Positions 7,539 through 15,323 of a DNA stretch of 43,301 nt are shown piece after piece. Numbering within the stretch: the first letter of the stretch is position 1; every line of letters begins with the position of its first letter. This DNA comes from a bacterium (GTDB taxonomy: Bacteria; Patescibacteriota; Minisyncoccia; Minisyncoccales; CG1-02-41-26), in assembly GCA_018400675.1 (NCBI GenBank), contig JAGYMG010000001.1, forward strand, positions 1 to 43,301. Reading direction: 5' to 3'. The position numbers were made by a program, and so were the translations under genes. The notes under the pieces are model-generated. The model ran no database searches, was not told where the DNA came from, and saw only the letters and a program-made list of their open reading frames with translations.

Positions 7539-7566
7539 ATGATAACACTGAGAATAGCATTGTCAA
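7539..7566 (-). promoter_or_regulatory. Strong sigma70-like promoter of the azole-peptide operon
   Basis: On the minus strand a perfect TTGACA (7561-7566) is followed after 16 nt by TATCAT (7539-7544, one mismatch to TATAAT). Transcription would start near 7532 and leave a leader of about 35 nt before the precursor ATG. No operator-like repeat is obvious in it. Confidence 0.7.
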
Positions 7567-7601
7567 GAAATAATCTTTATTTTTAAGAATAGCGTTGGTA
7601 G

Positions 7602-8333
7602 TCATTTCTTCTTTTCTAGCGGCAATATAAGGTGAAAGGTGCTGCCCTGGCCTGCCCCGGCTGATTCCGCCCAAATCCGGCCACCGTGGGCTTCAATAAT
7701 CTTGCTGGAGATATAGAGACCCACCCCCTTGCCCAGGGCATAGACCTCCTTGGCTTTTTCTCCTCGCTCAAAGATCTGATTGAATATTTGTTGGGACTGT
7801 GCTGGACTCATGCCAATACCTGTATCCCGGACAATAATCTCCAATGCTGAGTTCTTCTTTAGTTCTACTACTACCCCACCCTGCTGGGTGTATTGGATGC
7901 CATTATTGATAATGTTGTAAAGGGCTTCCTTGAATTTGGCTGGATCGACCTTAATCTGGGGCAGACTCCGGGGCTGCTGCAGTTCCAGGGAGAGCCCCTT
8001 CTCTGCAGCCTCAGGCCTTAACTCCTCGATCACTGACTGGACTAACTCTACTGGTTTCACCTTGGTTAGCTTAAGGATACTCTTACCCATCTGGAACTGG
8101 GAGATGTCGAGGAAGTCATTGACCAGACGAATCAGTTTTTCGGTGGACTCCCTGAAGAATCTGAGCTTGTCTTTAACCATTTGATTCACCCGACCATAAT
8201 CCCCTTCCAAGATCATAGAAACATAACCCTTCATAATGGTTAAGGGTGTCCTGAGGTGATGCTGGGTGGCCATAATAAACTGGCTCTTGGCTGCGTCTAA
8301 TTTCTTTAATTCCTGATGGGCTTGCTTTTCCAC
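7602..8333 (-). CDS. Histidine kinase, C-terminal catalytic part (downstream of an in-frame stop)
   Basis: HisKA plus HATPase_c module of a sensor kinase. The H-box is TQHHLRTPLT, with His25 as the likely phosphoacceptor and His in place of the usual Glu after it. The N-box (NIINNGIQY), G1 (DTGIGM) and G2 (GKGVGLYI) boxes are intact. The frame stays open upstream of this GTG start as far as the TAG at 8427-8429, and the intervening residues (DLSENLQLKVAQQTKELR) are a normal kinase linker coiled coil. This piece and the gene at 8427-9824 are therefore probably one kinase broken by a nonsense codon; separate expression from the GTG is possible but has no clear ribosome-binding site. No response regulator gene is in the window. 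Confidence 0.75.
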   Translation of the reverse strand: MEKQAHQELKKLDAAKSQFIMATQHHLRTPLTIMKGYVSMILEGDYGRVNQMVKDKLRFFRESTEKLIRLVNDFLDISQFQMGKSILKLTKVKPVELVQSVIEELRPEAAEKGLSLELQQPRSLPQIKVDPAKFKEALYNIINNGIQYTQQGGVVVELKKNSALEIIVRDTGIGMSPAQSQQIFNQIFERGEKAKEVYALGKGVGLYISSKIIEAHGGRIWAESAGAGQGSTFHLILPLEKKK

Positions 8334-8426
8334 CTGATAGGCTTGCTTGACCTGCTGGTAAGCTTCTCTTAGTTCCTTGGTCTGCTGAGCTACCTTCAGC
8401 TGGAGGTTCTCCGAGAGATCCTGGAC

Positions 8427-9824
8427 CTAGTCATAGAGCTTGGCATTCTCCAGGGCAATCGAGGCCTGGCTGGCTAAGGCAGTCAGGAGGTCGAGGTCTT
8501 CCTTGGAATAAGGATCGCCAGAGATCTTGCGACCGAGGACAATCATGCCGATGATATTGTCTTCCCGGAAGAGCGGTAGGCAGAGGGTGGCCTCAATTCG
8601 CTTCATGTTCTCCTGGAGCTGAGCCAGATTCTCTTTCTCCTCTCTCAAGACAGAGTCTTTCTTGATCAAGGAGAGTTCTTCATAGACCAGGGGTCGTCCT
8701 GTTTGCTGGAGATACTCGGTCAGGAAGTTGTCCTGGACCAGGGAGATACCATTCTCCTCCTTAAAGCCAATGTTCCTGAGGATGGTATAGTTGCCTGTCC
8801 CCTCTCTCAAGAGAATGACTGTTCTTTCTAATTTCATTGTCTCTATCAGGGTGTTAACAATGAGATGGCTGAGTTTCTTTAGGTCAAGGATCCGGGTCAG
8901 CTTGTTGGCCAGTTCGGTCAAGACCTGTTGGTAGGAATAAAAAGTATAGTAGAAGTACTTGGCAGCTATCTCCTCGTAGAAACGGAAGACGGGCTGGAAG
9001 AGGAGAACAGCCAGGACAATGGTTAAGGGACCAATGATGTTGAAGGAAAAACCGTTGCCCGGGAACAAGCCGTTGAGGAATATTGTGAGAAAACTGAAAC
9101 CAACCACTGATAAAAGAGACAAGAGATAGACAGCACTCTTACCGAGGACTAAGCGGATATCCATGAGACGGTAGCGGGTTACAGCATAACTTAATATAAG
9201 AGGATAAAGAAAGACTAAAAAATTACCATAAGGAAGAATGGGAATATCATACCAAAGAGGATAGTTAGTTGCTCCCCCACCAAAACCGACTAGAACAGCC
9301 AACAGTATGTATTTAATCTGTTCGTGCAAGAAACCCCGAGACTTAAAATAAACAAATAATAATTCATAAACTGCATAGCCTATTAATCCTATGTAGCTAA
9401 CAAAAATATAAATCGTATAAATTATGCCTGCTCTGGGCCACCATAAAAAAGAGGCTGTTGGCTCTAAGGATTTAATATAAAAAGGGTTAAAAACAAAAAA
9501 TAAGAAAAATATACTCAAGGAATATCCGAAGAAAATAATAGCTTTCTTTTTTTTATCCCTTTTCAGTAGAACGAGAACCCAGTGCAGAAAAGTTATAGGA
9601 ATAAAAATTGAACCAATTGTTAAAAGACGAACCCAAAAGAAGGCCAGCTCTTTTGTTTGACTAATTAGCCAAAATCCGTAAGAAAAAGACCAGAAACTAA
9701 AAGATAAGGTCAGTAGAGCAAATATTTTATTAACTAGTTTTTTAGGATTTTTTAGATAGACAAAAGCTCCAAAAATAATACCAACTAGCCCATTGATAAA
9801 ACCAGAAAGAGCGAAAATAGCCAT
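8427..9824 (-). CDS. Histidine kinase, N-terminal membrane sensor and GAF part
   Basis: A 465-residue protein with about seven to eight hydrophobic segments in the first 270 residues (7TM-type sensor of histidine kinases), then a GAF domain (about 300-462) ending in the canonical ALASQASIALENAKLYD. The next codon is TAG, and in-frame kinase sequence continues beyond it (7602-8426). A GAG-to-TAG change would explain it, because related kinases usually have Glu at this place (inference). The first 215 or so codons are AT-rich like the neighbouring genes, while the rest, including the kinase part, is visibly richer in G+C, with the switch near 9180. Confidence 0.75.
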   Translation of the reverse strand: MAIFALSGFINGLVGIIFGAFVYLKNPKKLVNKIFALLTLSFSFWSFSYGFWLISQTKELAFFWVRLLTIGSIFIPITFLHWVLVLLKRDKKKKAIIFFGYSLSIFFLFFVFNPFYIKSLEPTASFLWWPRAGIIYTIYIFVSYIGLIGYAVYELLFVYFKSRGFLHEQIKYILLAVLVGFGGGATNYPLWYDIPILPYGNFLVFLYPLILSYAVTRYRLMDIRLVLGKSAVYLLSLLSVVGFSFLTIFLNGLFPGNGFSFNIIGPLTIVLAVLLFQPVFRFYEEIAAKYFYYTFYSYQQVLTELANKLTRILDLKKLSHLIVNTLIETMKLERTVILLREGTGNYTILRNIGFKEENGISLVQDNFLTEYLQQTGRPLVYEELSLIKKDSVLREEKENLAQLQENMKRIEATLCLPLFREDNIIGMIVLGRKISGDPYSKEDLDLLTALASQASIALENAKLYD

Positions 9825-9845
9825 AAAGAATAAAAATTAAAAGCT

Positions 9846-10742
9846 CTAGTTATTTATTGGTTTTTGAGACCTGTTAACCCAAACCTGCTTAGCAAAAGTT
9901 TTTTCCCAAACCATATTTTTAAAACCAATATCTTCTAAAATAGATTCTAGCTCTTCTTTGGGCAGAAAATGATATATGCCTAATTGTCCTTTTTTTTGTA
10001 TCTGAATCGCATGCTTGAGTATCCTCCAGCCCTGTGAAATACGAGTTATATCTTTATGGACTATATATTCATAGATATTAAGCATGTCCGGGATAGAGGC
10101 CAGAAAAACATATTCAAAACGAACATTTTTTTTAGGCGTTGACCAGATTAAATGACCGCCAGGTTTCAAAACTCTAAAGGTTTCCTCCAAAACTGCTTCA
10201 AGGGCCGCCTTCCCTGTTTTGCCTTCAAAATCAGTGACATAGCTGAGGCAGAGGTTCGCTACAATTCCATCAAAATAATTATCCGGGAAAGGAAATTTTT
10301 TTCCAATACTAGCTGCTTTTAGCTCTAAAGGCATTGGCTCTTTTAGTTTCTCTATCGTCTCCAGGGCTGGTTTTAAAACAATGTCTATCCCAATAATCTT
10401 AGATAATTTTTTTTCTGATTTTTTCCATATTAACTGGCTGATTTTTGCGGGGCCGCAACCCGCGTCTAACCAGACCTCACCTTTTTTCGGCTCTATCAAA
10501 TTACTGATCGTTCTTGTCAAAAAATAATAAGGTCGAGCCTTTTCAAGATTACAATATATCTTTGCGTATTCTTCCCAAAAAGCTGTTTCTTCTTCCCATT
10601 GCTTCAACCTTTCTGAACTAACAGGGTTTAACTCAGACCCTGACTGATATTCCCCGTAAAGGTTATCCTTATTATTTTTTTCTTCTCTTTCTTCTTGAGC
10701 CATTAATTCTAAACTTAATGAATTCTTTAATTTTATAATCAT
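9846..10742 (-). CDS. Class I SAM-dependent methyltransferase
   Basis: A Methyltransf_11-type protein. SAM motif I reads VWLDAGCGPAKIS, the acidic motif is IIGIDI, and the post-motif region is FPFPDNYFDGIVANLCLSYV, followed by EETFRVLKPGGHLIWSTP. The C-terminal third is a substrate domain without recognisable specificity. The substrate is unknown; small-molecule, lipid or quinone-type targets are all possible. The start is uncertain: ATG at 10742 is used here, with a TTG at 10757 and an ATG at 10703 as alternatives and no clear Shine-Dalgarno for any. It is divergent from the PEGA-domain gene. Confidence 0.75.
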   Translation of the reverse strand: MIIKLKNSLSLELMAQEEREEKNNKDNLYGEYQSGSELNPVSSERLKQWEEETAFWEEYAKIYCNLEKARPYYFLTRTISNLIEPKKGEVWLDAGCGPAKISQLIWKKSEKKLSKIIGIDIVLKPALETIEKLKEPMPLELKAASIGKKFPFPDNYFDGIVANLCLSYVTDFEGKTGKAALEAVLEETFRVLKPGGHLIWSTPKKNVRFEYVFLASIPDMLNIYEYIVHKDITRISQGWRILKHAIQIQKKGQLGIYHFLPKEELESILEDIGFKNMVWEKTFAKQVWVNRSQKPINN

Positions 10743-10801
10743 TATCGAAAAAATCAAGGTGATAAATTGGCAAAATAAGATTTTTATCCTATTATTAGAA
10801 A

Positions 10802-12211
10802 ATGACTAAGAAAAAACGCTTATTCTTCTCAATAACCTGCATAATACTCTTTCTTCTGGTTGCCCCGATCCTTGCTCTCTATTCTCAAGGCTATAAGCTT
10901 GATCTAGAAAAAATGCGGTTTGTAGCAACCGGAGGTTTTTATGTCCAAACCGAAAATACATCAGCCCAAATATATCTGGACGGGCGGTTCGAAAGAAAAA
11001 CCGGCATTCTCCAAAATAGTGCCTTGGTAAAAAATCTTATTCCTGGCGATTACCAGGTCAAGATAGAGCAAGAAGGATTTTTGAGCTGGGAAAAAACATT
11101 GCCCATATACTCTCAAAAAATAACCGAGATAAAAAATATTTTCCTGCTGAGAAAAAGACTACGATTCAATCTCTTGGCAAAAAATATAAGAGAATATTTA
11201 ATATCTCCGGACGGAAAAGAGCTGCTCCTGACAATAGACAATGAAGAGAAATGGCTAATCAAAACAGTCTCTTTAGAAAATCAGGAGGAAAGAAAGATTA
11301 TAGGAGCGGAATATTTTGAGGAAAGAAACCCAATAGCAGCGCCCAGTCTTTCAAACTGGCACCCCGAAACTAAAAGAATATTGTTGTCTTATACTGAAAA
11401 TGGAAAAAATGAATATCTCTTGATAAAGGATTATGAGACTGAAGAAAATAAAAAAATCATTCCTTTGAATAATATCCCTGATCAGGCCGAAAAAATTACT
11501 CTTGATGCTTCAGACGCCAGAGCTTTATTTTTTTTCCAGGACAAGACGATCCTGAGGCTGGAGGAAGGAATAGCACAACCCTCTCCCCTGCTTAATAATG
11601 CCATCAGCTATCTAATCAAGGACGGGGAAATAATATGGCTTTCTAAATCTGGTTTTCTTTATCGCTCTGGGCTTAGTGGAGAAACAAGAGAAATTATCAA
11701 TAGGAAACCCTTCCCTGTCCAAGAAGACAGCAATTATCAAATAGATTTTTACCGTTCCGACGTAGTCTTCCTCAGAGAGAGTGAAACTCTTTATTACCTC
11801 TCGGCAGCAGGCACTTTTGACAAAATATCCCAGGGCATCAAAGGATTAGTCCTGGCGCCCGACCAAACACGCCTAGCCTTTTGGAGTAATAATGAAATTT
11901 GGATTTTAGATCTTATCCCTGACCAGAGAGAAAATTATTATGGAGAGGAGAATATTGATCAGGAATACAGAGAGATATTCTTAAGCAGATTTTCAAAAAA
12001 AATAGGAGATTGCTTTTGGCTCACTCCTTATCATCTCATCTTTAATGTTGAGGATGATATTAAGATTACCGAGATTGATACCCGCGACCGACTGAATGTC
12101 TTTGGCCTAAAAAGCTTTAAGCATCCTTCAATATTCTTTAACCGGGAAAGAGACTGGCTACTTGTCTTTGCTGAAAATAATCTTTTCCTCTTTGACTCTA
12201 TCCTTGATTAG
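10802..12211 (+). CDS. PEGA-domain membrane-anchored protein
   Basis: A 469-residue protein with one N-terminal membrane segment (about 7-28, preceded by KKKR). An extracytoplasmic PEGA domain follows (about 45-115, with AQIYLDGRFERKTG and LIPGDYQVKIEQEGF). The remainder consists of repeated beta-strand segments containing SPDG- and APDQ-like turns, suggesting a WD40/TolB-like propeller. Such proteins are common in Patescibacteria and are thought to sit on the outer face of the membrane; the function is unknown. It is one of the few plus-strand genes and overlaps the convergent nuclease gene by 14 nt. Confidence 0.7.
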   Translation: MTKKKRLFFSITCIILFLLVAPILALYSQGYKLDLEKMRFVATGGFYVQTENTSAQIYLDGRFERKTGILQNSALVKNLIPGDYQVKIEQEGFLSWEKTLPIYSQKITEIKNIFLLRKRLRFNLLAKNIREYLISPDGKELLLTIDNEEKWLIKTVSLENQEERKIIGAEYFEERNPIAAPSLSNWHPETKRILLSYTENGKNEYLLIKDYETEENKKIIPLNNIPDQAEKITLDASDARALFFFQDKTILRLEEGIAQPSPLLNNAISYLIKDGEIIWLSKSGFLYRSGLSGETREIINRKPFPVQEDSNYQIDFYRSDVVFLRESETLYYLSAAGTFDKISQGIKGLVLAPDQTRLAFWSNNEIWILDLIPDQRENYYGEENIDQEYREIFLSRFSKKIGDCFWLTPYHLIFNVEDDIKITEIDTRDRLNVFGLKSFKHPSIFFNRERDWLLVFAENNLFLFDSILD

Positions 12212-12893
12212 ACCCCTCTTGATCTTTCATTTTTTTCTTAAAATCTTCCCAGGCTATTTCTTCTTCTCCAGCCAAACGGCAGACCTCTTTAAACTGACAA
12301 TAACGACACTGCCAATTCTTAGGCCAGCCAGCAAAACGCTTGGGGACTACATGCTCATCCAGTTTTTTCTTCAGTCTTCTGAAATCTTCTAAGAGCGATT
12401 CAGCCAATCCCTGATTATATTTCATATGGAACTCCCTAATATTCTGATCATCCTTATTAATATATAGAAGGATACCATTCTGAATCTGGAAATAGTGAAG
12501 ATAGACCTGCAGCTGATAAATATTTTCTTCTTTAGGCTGAACTAATTTCCTAAAAATCATACTATTCATACTCTTGATGTCCACTACATAATTCTTGCTT
12601 TCAATAGAGAGGATGGCATCAGCCCGTCCGGAAACTAGACCATCACTAGGCATAGGCACCTCAGTAACTACGCCAATTCTTAGACGATAAAGAACGTCGA
12701 ATATGTTTCTATGGAAATGCTCCCCTCTTTCAAATATTCTTAACATACGAGGCTCCATTTTTTTTCGAGGGGCATTCTTAAACTTAAAAAAGATTGCCCG
12801 GGGACACTTACCAGCATCGCTGACATAGAAATGATTTTGTTTTCTACTGGTTTGCTGATCCAAATAAAACTGATCAATTAATTCTTTAAGCAT
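12198..12893 (-). CDS. PD-(D/E)XK nuclease of the Cas4/RecB-like type with Fe-S cysteines
   Basis: A 231-residue single-domain nuclease. Catalytic residues are visible as GRADA (Asp92), VVDIK (Asp105, Lys107) and QLQVY (Gln127, Tyr131), with His61 ahead of them. Cys30 (GKCPR) together with Cys196, Cys199 and Cys205 (WQCRYCQFKEVC) fits the 4Fe-4S cluster of Cas4/AddB-type nucleases. No cas genes or CRISPR repeats are nearby, so a general DNA repair or processing role is more likely than adaptation. It lies downstream of the rpsI terminator. Confidence 0.8.
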   Translation of the reverse strand: MLKELIDQFYLDQQTSRKQNHFYVSDAGKCPRAIFFKFKNAPRKKMEPRMLRIFERGEHFHRNIFDVLYRLRIGVVTEVPMPSDGLVSGRADAILSIESKNYVVDIKSMNSMIFRKLVQPKEENIYQLQVYLHYFQIQNGILLYINKDDQNIREFHMKYNQGLAESLLEDFRRLKKKLDEHVVPKRFAGWPKNWQCRYCQFKEVCRLAGEEEIAWEDFKKKMKDQEGSNQG

Positions 12894-12930
12894 AATTTAA
12901 ATCTCTCATCGCGGGGATAAGAGTTTGAGA

Positions 12931-12954
12931 AAGAGAGCCTGAGAAGGCTCTCTT
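12931..12954 (-). terminator. Intrinsic terminator hairpin after rpsI
   Basis: A perfect 9-bp inverted repeat (AAGAGAGCC / GGCTCTCTT, 6-nt loop) lies just downstream of rpsI on the minus strand. The following run is only moderately U-rich. It marks the end of the alpha-type ribosomal operon. Confidence 0.65.
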
Positions 12955-12965
12955 GTTATTTCTTT

Positions 12966-13592
12966 TTAACGCTTACTCCACTGAGGAGCTCGCCGGGCTC
13001 TCTTTAAGCCAAATTTCTTTCGCTCCCTTACTCGAGGATCTCTGGTTAGAAAACCAGCTTTTCTTAATTTCTTTTTAAAATAAGGGTTTAAAAGACAGAG
13101 AGCTCGAGCAACACCATGTCTCAAGGCTTCGGCCTGACTATGAGAACCGCCGCCCTTTAAACTAGCTGTCACCTTAAATTTACTTGAGGCCTTAATGGCT
13201 TCTAAAGGACTCTCAACAATTTTTTGGAGTTCTAATGTTTCAAAATAACTATTGTAGGGCTTGCCATTAACCTCAATCTTCTTTTCCCCTTGGGTATACA
13301 ACCTTACTCTTGCCCGAGAAGTTTTTCTCCGACCCACAGCTTCAAAATATTTCTTTGTCTTGGTTATAGCAAAATCCTCTAACTCCTTTTCTTCGGAGTC
13401 TTTCTTTTTTGTTTCTTTTTCAATTTTTTGAGGAGCCTTCTTCTTAACTGTTTCCTTCTTCTTAGGCCTTTTGGCTGCAGCTGTTTTAACTTTGTCTCCC
13501 TTCACCTTCTTAACAATTTTTTGGGCAGTCCTTTTTGATCCCTTGGGCTCCTTTTTCTCTTTTTCTTTGTTTTTATTGGTTTTCTTGTCCAT
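12966..13592 (-). CDS. rpsI: 30S ribosomal protein uS9 with long basic N-terminal extension
   Basis: The C-terminal 130 residues are a standard uS9: YFEAVGRRKTSRARVRLY, LKGGGSHSQAEALRHGVARAL, and the end RRAPQWSKR, whose tail reaches the ribosomal P site. Residues 1-75 are almost entirely Lys/Glu/Ala/Thr and have no counterpart in typical uS9 (about 130 residues). The start overlaps the rplM coding end by 20 nt in another frame, the normal rplM-rpsI pairing with tight coupling. Confidence 0.95.
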   Translation of the reverse strand: MDKKTNKNKEKEKKEPKGSKRTAQKIVKKVKGDKVKTAAAKRPKKKETVKKKAPQKIEKETKKKDSEEKELEDFAITKTKKYFEAVGRRKTSRARVRLYTQGEKKIEVNGKPYNSYFETLELQKIVESPLEAIKASSKFKVTASLKGGGSHSQAEALRHGVARALCLLNPYFKKKLRKAGFLTRDPRVRERKKFGLKRARRAPQWSKR

Positions 13593-13938
13593 GGAATTTT
13601 AATCGCTTAATTTGTATAGCTCTTAATTTATTTTTAGGTAACATGCCTTGGACAGTTCTTATCAGCACTTTTTCCGGGCTTTTATCAAAAGCTACTCTCA
13701 TCCTCTCCTTTTTAAGACCGCCGGGATAACCGCTATGTCTATAATAAATTTTTCTATCCATTTTCTTGCCACTTACACCTACCTGCTTAATGTTTTCAAC
13801 AATAACAAAATCACCCATATCTTTATAAGGAACAAAATCTACTTTGCTTTTGCCTCTTAAGATATTAGCAATCTCAACTGCTAATCGCCCTAAGGGCTTA
13901 TCACTGGCATCGATTGTATAAGTTTTTCTTTTTATCAT
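13573..13938 (-). CDS. rplM: 50S ribosomal protein uL13
   Basis: A 121-residue uL13. It starts with YTIDASDKPLGRLAVEIANIL and contains KIYYRHSGYPGG and the GMLPKNKLR motif. It is slightly shorter than E. coli L13 (142), lacking part of the C-terminus. It follows rplQ by 2 nt and overlaps rpsI. Confidence 0.95.
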   Translation of the reverse strand: MIKRKTYTIDASDKPLGRLAVEIANILRGKSKVDFVPYKDMGDFVIVENIKQVGVSGKKMDRKIYYRHSGYPGGLKKERMRVAFDKSPEKVLIRTVQGMLPKNKLRAIQIKRLKFHGQENQ

Positions 13939-13940
13939 AA

Positions 13941-14309
13941 TTATTGTTTAGGACTCTTTTTCGTCACTAATTCAATTATTGCCATTCTGGCGCTATCACT
14001 CTTCCGTGGCAACAATTTAAGTATTCTGGTGTAGCCACCTGGTCTTTCCTTAAAACGAGGTGCAATATCTTCAAACAGTTTTTTAACAATATCAGGGGAT
14101 AACTCTTTAGCGATCAATCTTCTCCGAGCAAGACTGTCTACCTTAGCTTTAGTAATCATTTTCTCTGCTCGCGGTCTTATTTCTTTAGCCTTTGCCTCTG
14201 TTGTTGTTATCCGTTCATGCAAAAACAGTTCCCTCAAAAGAGATTTCCTGAGAGCTTTTCTGGGCCCAGTTTTCCTTGAAAATTTTCTACCTGTTCTTTT
14301 TTTGCGCAT
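13941..14309 (-). CDS. rplQ: 50S ribosomal protein bL17
   Basis: A 122-residue bL17 with the conserved RKTGPRKALRKSLLRELFLHERI N-terminus (rendered here in part) and the TTEAKAKEIRPRAEKMI helix. It lies 10 nt after rpoA, its usual neighbour. Confidence 0.95.
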   Translation of the reverse strand: MRKKRTGRKFSRKTGPRKALRKSLLRELFLHERITTTEAKAKEIRPRAEKMITKAKVDSLARRRLIAKELSPDIVKKLFEDIAPRFKERPGGYTRILKLLPRKSDSARMAIIELVTKKSPKQ

Positions 14310-14319
14310 AATTTAACAA

Positions 14320-15300
14320 TTATTCTAATTCAAGTCCTAATCGCTTAATTCCTTTTTTAATCTCTTTAATAGCTTTATCACCCAAACCCTCTAAATCTTT
14401 AATTCCCTCTTCTTTCTTTCTAAGAATGCCAGCAACTGTTTTAAGATTATTATTTAACAAAGCATTTTTAGTTCTTTCTGATATTTTTAAGTCCTCTACC
14501 TTGCTCTTTTTTTTGTCTTCGGCATCGCTAGATTCTTTTTTGCTTTTTCCTTTCTTCTCTTTTTTCTTTTCAGCCGGAGGGTTTAATTCTTTTGAAAAAA
14601 GACTAAAATGCTCTAAAAATATATCGCAGGCTCTTAAAAACGCATCCTCTGGGGAAACAGTCCCATCTGTTTCAATCTCAATTTTAAGACGGTCAAAATC
14701 TGTCCGCTTCCCCCGTCTCATATTCTCTGTTGAGAGAGAAACCCTCTTAACAGGGGTAAAAATTGCATCGATAGGGATCATACCTATTTCTTTTTTTTGT
14801 TCTTCTCTTTGTTCTGACGGCTGATAACCAACGCCTTTCTCTACCAATGCCTCCATCTCTAACTGGCTGTTCTTACCGGTAAGATTAGCAATGACTAAAT
14901 CCGCATTCTCTATTTCTATTTGAGAAGACACCTTAAAGTCTTTAGCCTTAACCACTTTTTCTCCTTTAGCCTTGAGACTAATCTTTTCAACTTCTTCGCC
15001 AAAAAACTTGAATCTCAGCTTCTTCAGATTAAGGATAATAGTAACCACGTCCTCTAAAACGCCAGGCACGGTTGAGAATTCATGCCCCACGCCCTTTATT
15101 TTAACTTGGGTAATAGCTGCCCCTTCTAAAGAGGACAACAGGACACGCCTGAGGCTATTGCCGATGGTCACTCCATAACCTGGGTATAAACCCTCTATCT
15201 CAAAAATAGCTGTATTATTTTCTTTTTTTATTATTTTAGGTGAATCTGGTAAAGGAATCATATAAATATATGGACAAGGCATTACCTGGATATCTCTCAT
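14320..15300 (-). CDS. rpoA: RNA polymerase alpha subunit
   Basis: A 326-residue alpha subunit. The N-terminal dimerisation domain has GYGVTIGNSLRRVLLSSLEG, and the C-terminal domain (about 265-326) has the helix-hairpin-helix region used for promoter UP-element and activator contact. The linker at about 240-265 is an unusually dense Lys/Glu tract. Alternative starts exist at 15282 and 15261; the family normally begins at 'MIPLP' (15261), but a GC-rich AGGCGGG sequence precedes the ATG at 15300. Confidence 0.96.
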   Translation of the reverse strand: MRDIQVMPCPYIYMIPLPDSPKIIKKENNTAIFEIEGLYPGYGVTIGNSLRRVLLSSLEGAAITQVKIKGVGHEFSTVPGVLEDVVTIILNLKKLRFKFFGEEVEKISLKAKGEKVVKAKDFKVSSQIEIENADLVIANLTGKNSQLEMEALVEKGVGYQPSEQREEQKKEIGMIPIDAIFTPVKRVSLSTENMRRGKRTDFDRLKIEIETDGTVSPEDAFLRACDIFLEHFSLFSKELNPPAEKKKEKKGKSKKESSDAEDKKKSKVEDLKISERTKNALLNNNLKTVAGILRKKEEGIKDLEGLGDKAIKEIKKGIKRLGLELE

Positions 15301-15323
15301 ATCCAGTCCCGCCTATCCTTTTA

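Noticed and set aside
12198..12893. CRISPR-cas locus suggested by a Cas4-like nuclease
   Set aside because: No direct repeats with spacers and no other cas genes anywhere in the window.
13573..13592. Possible frameshift where rplM and rpsI overlap by 20 nt
   Set aside because: Both proteins have complete, canonical ends and starts in their own frames; overlapping adjacent genes explain it.
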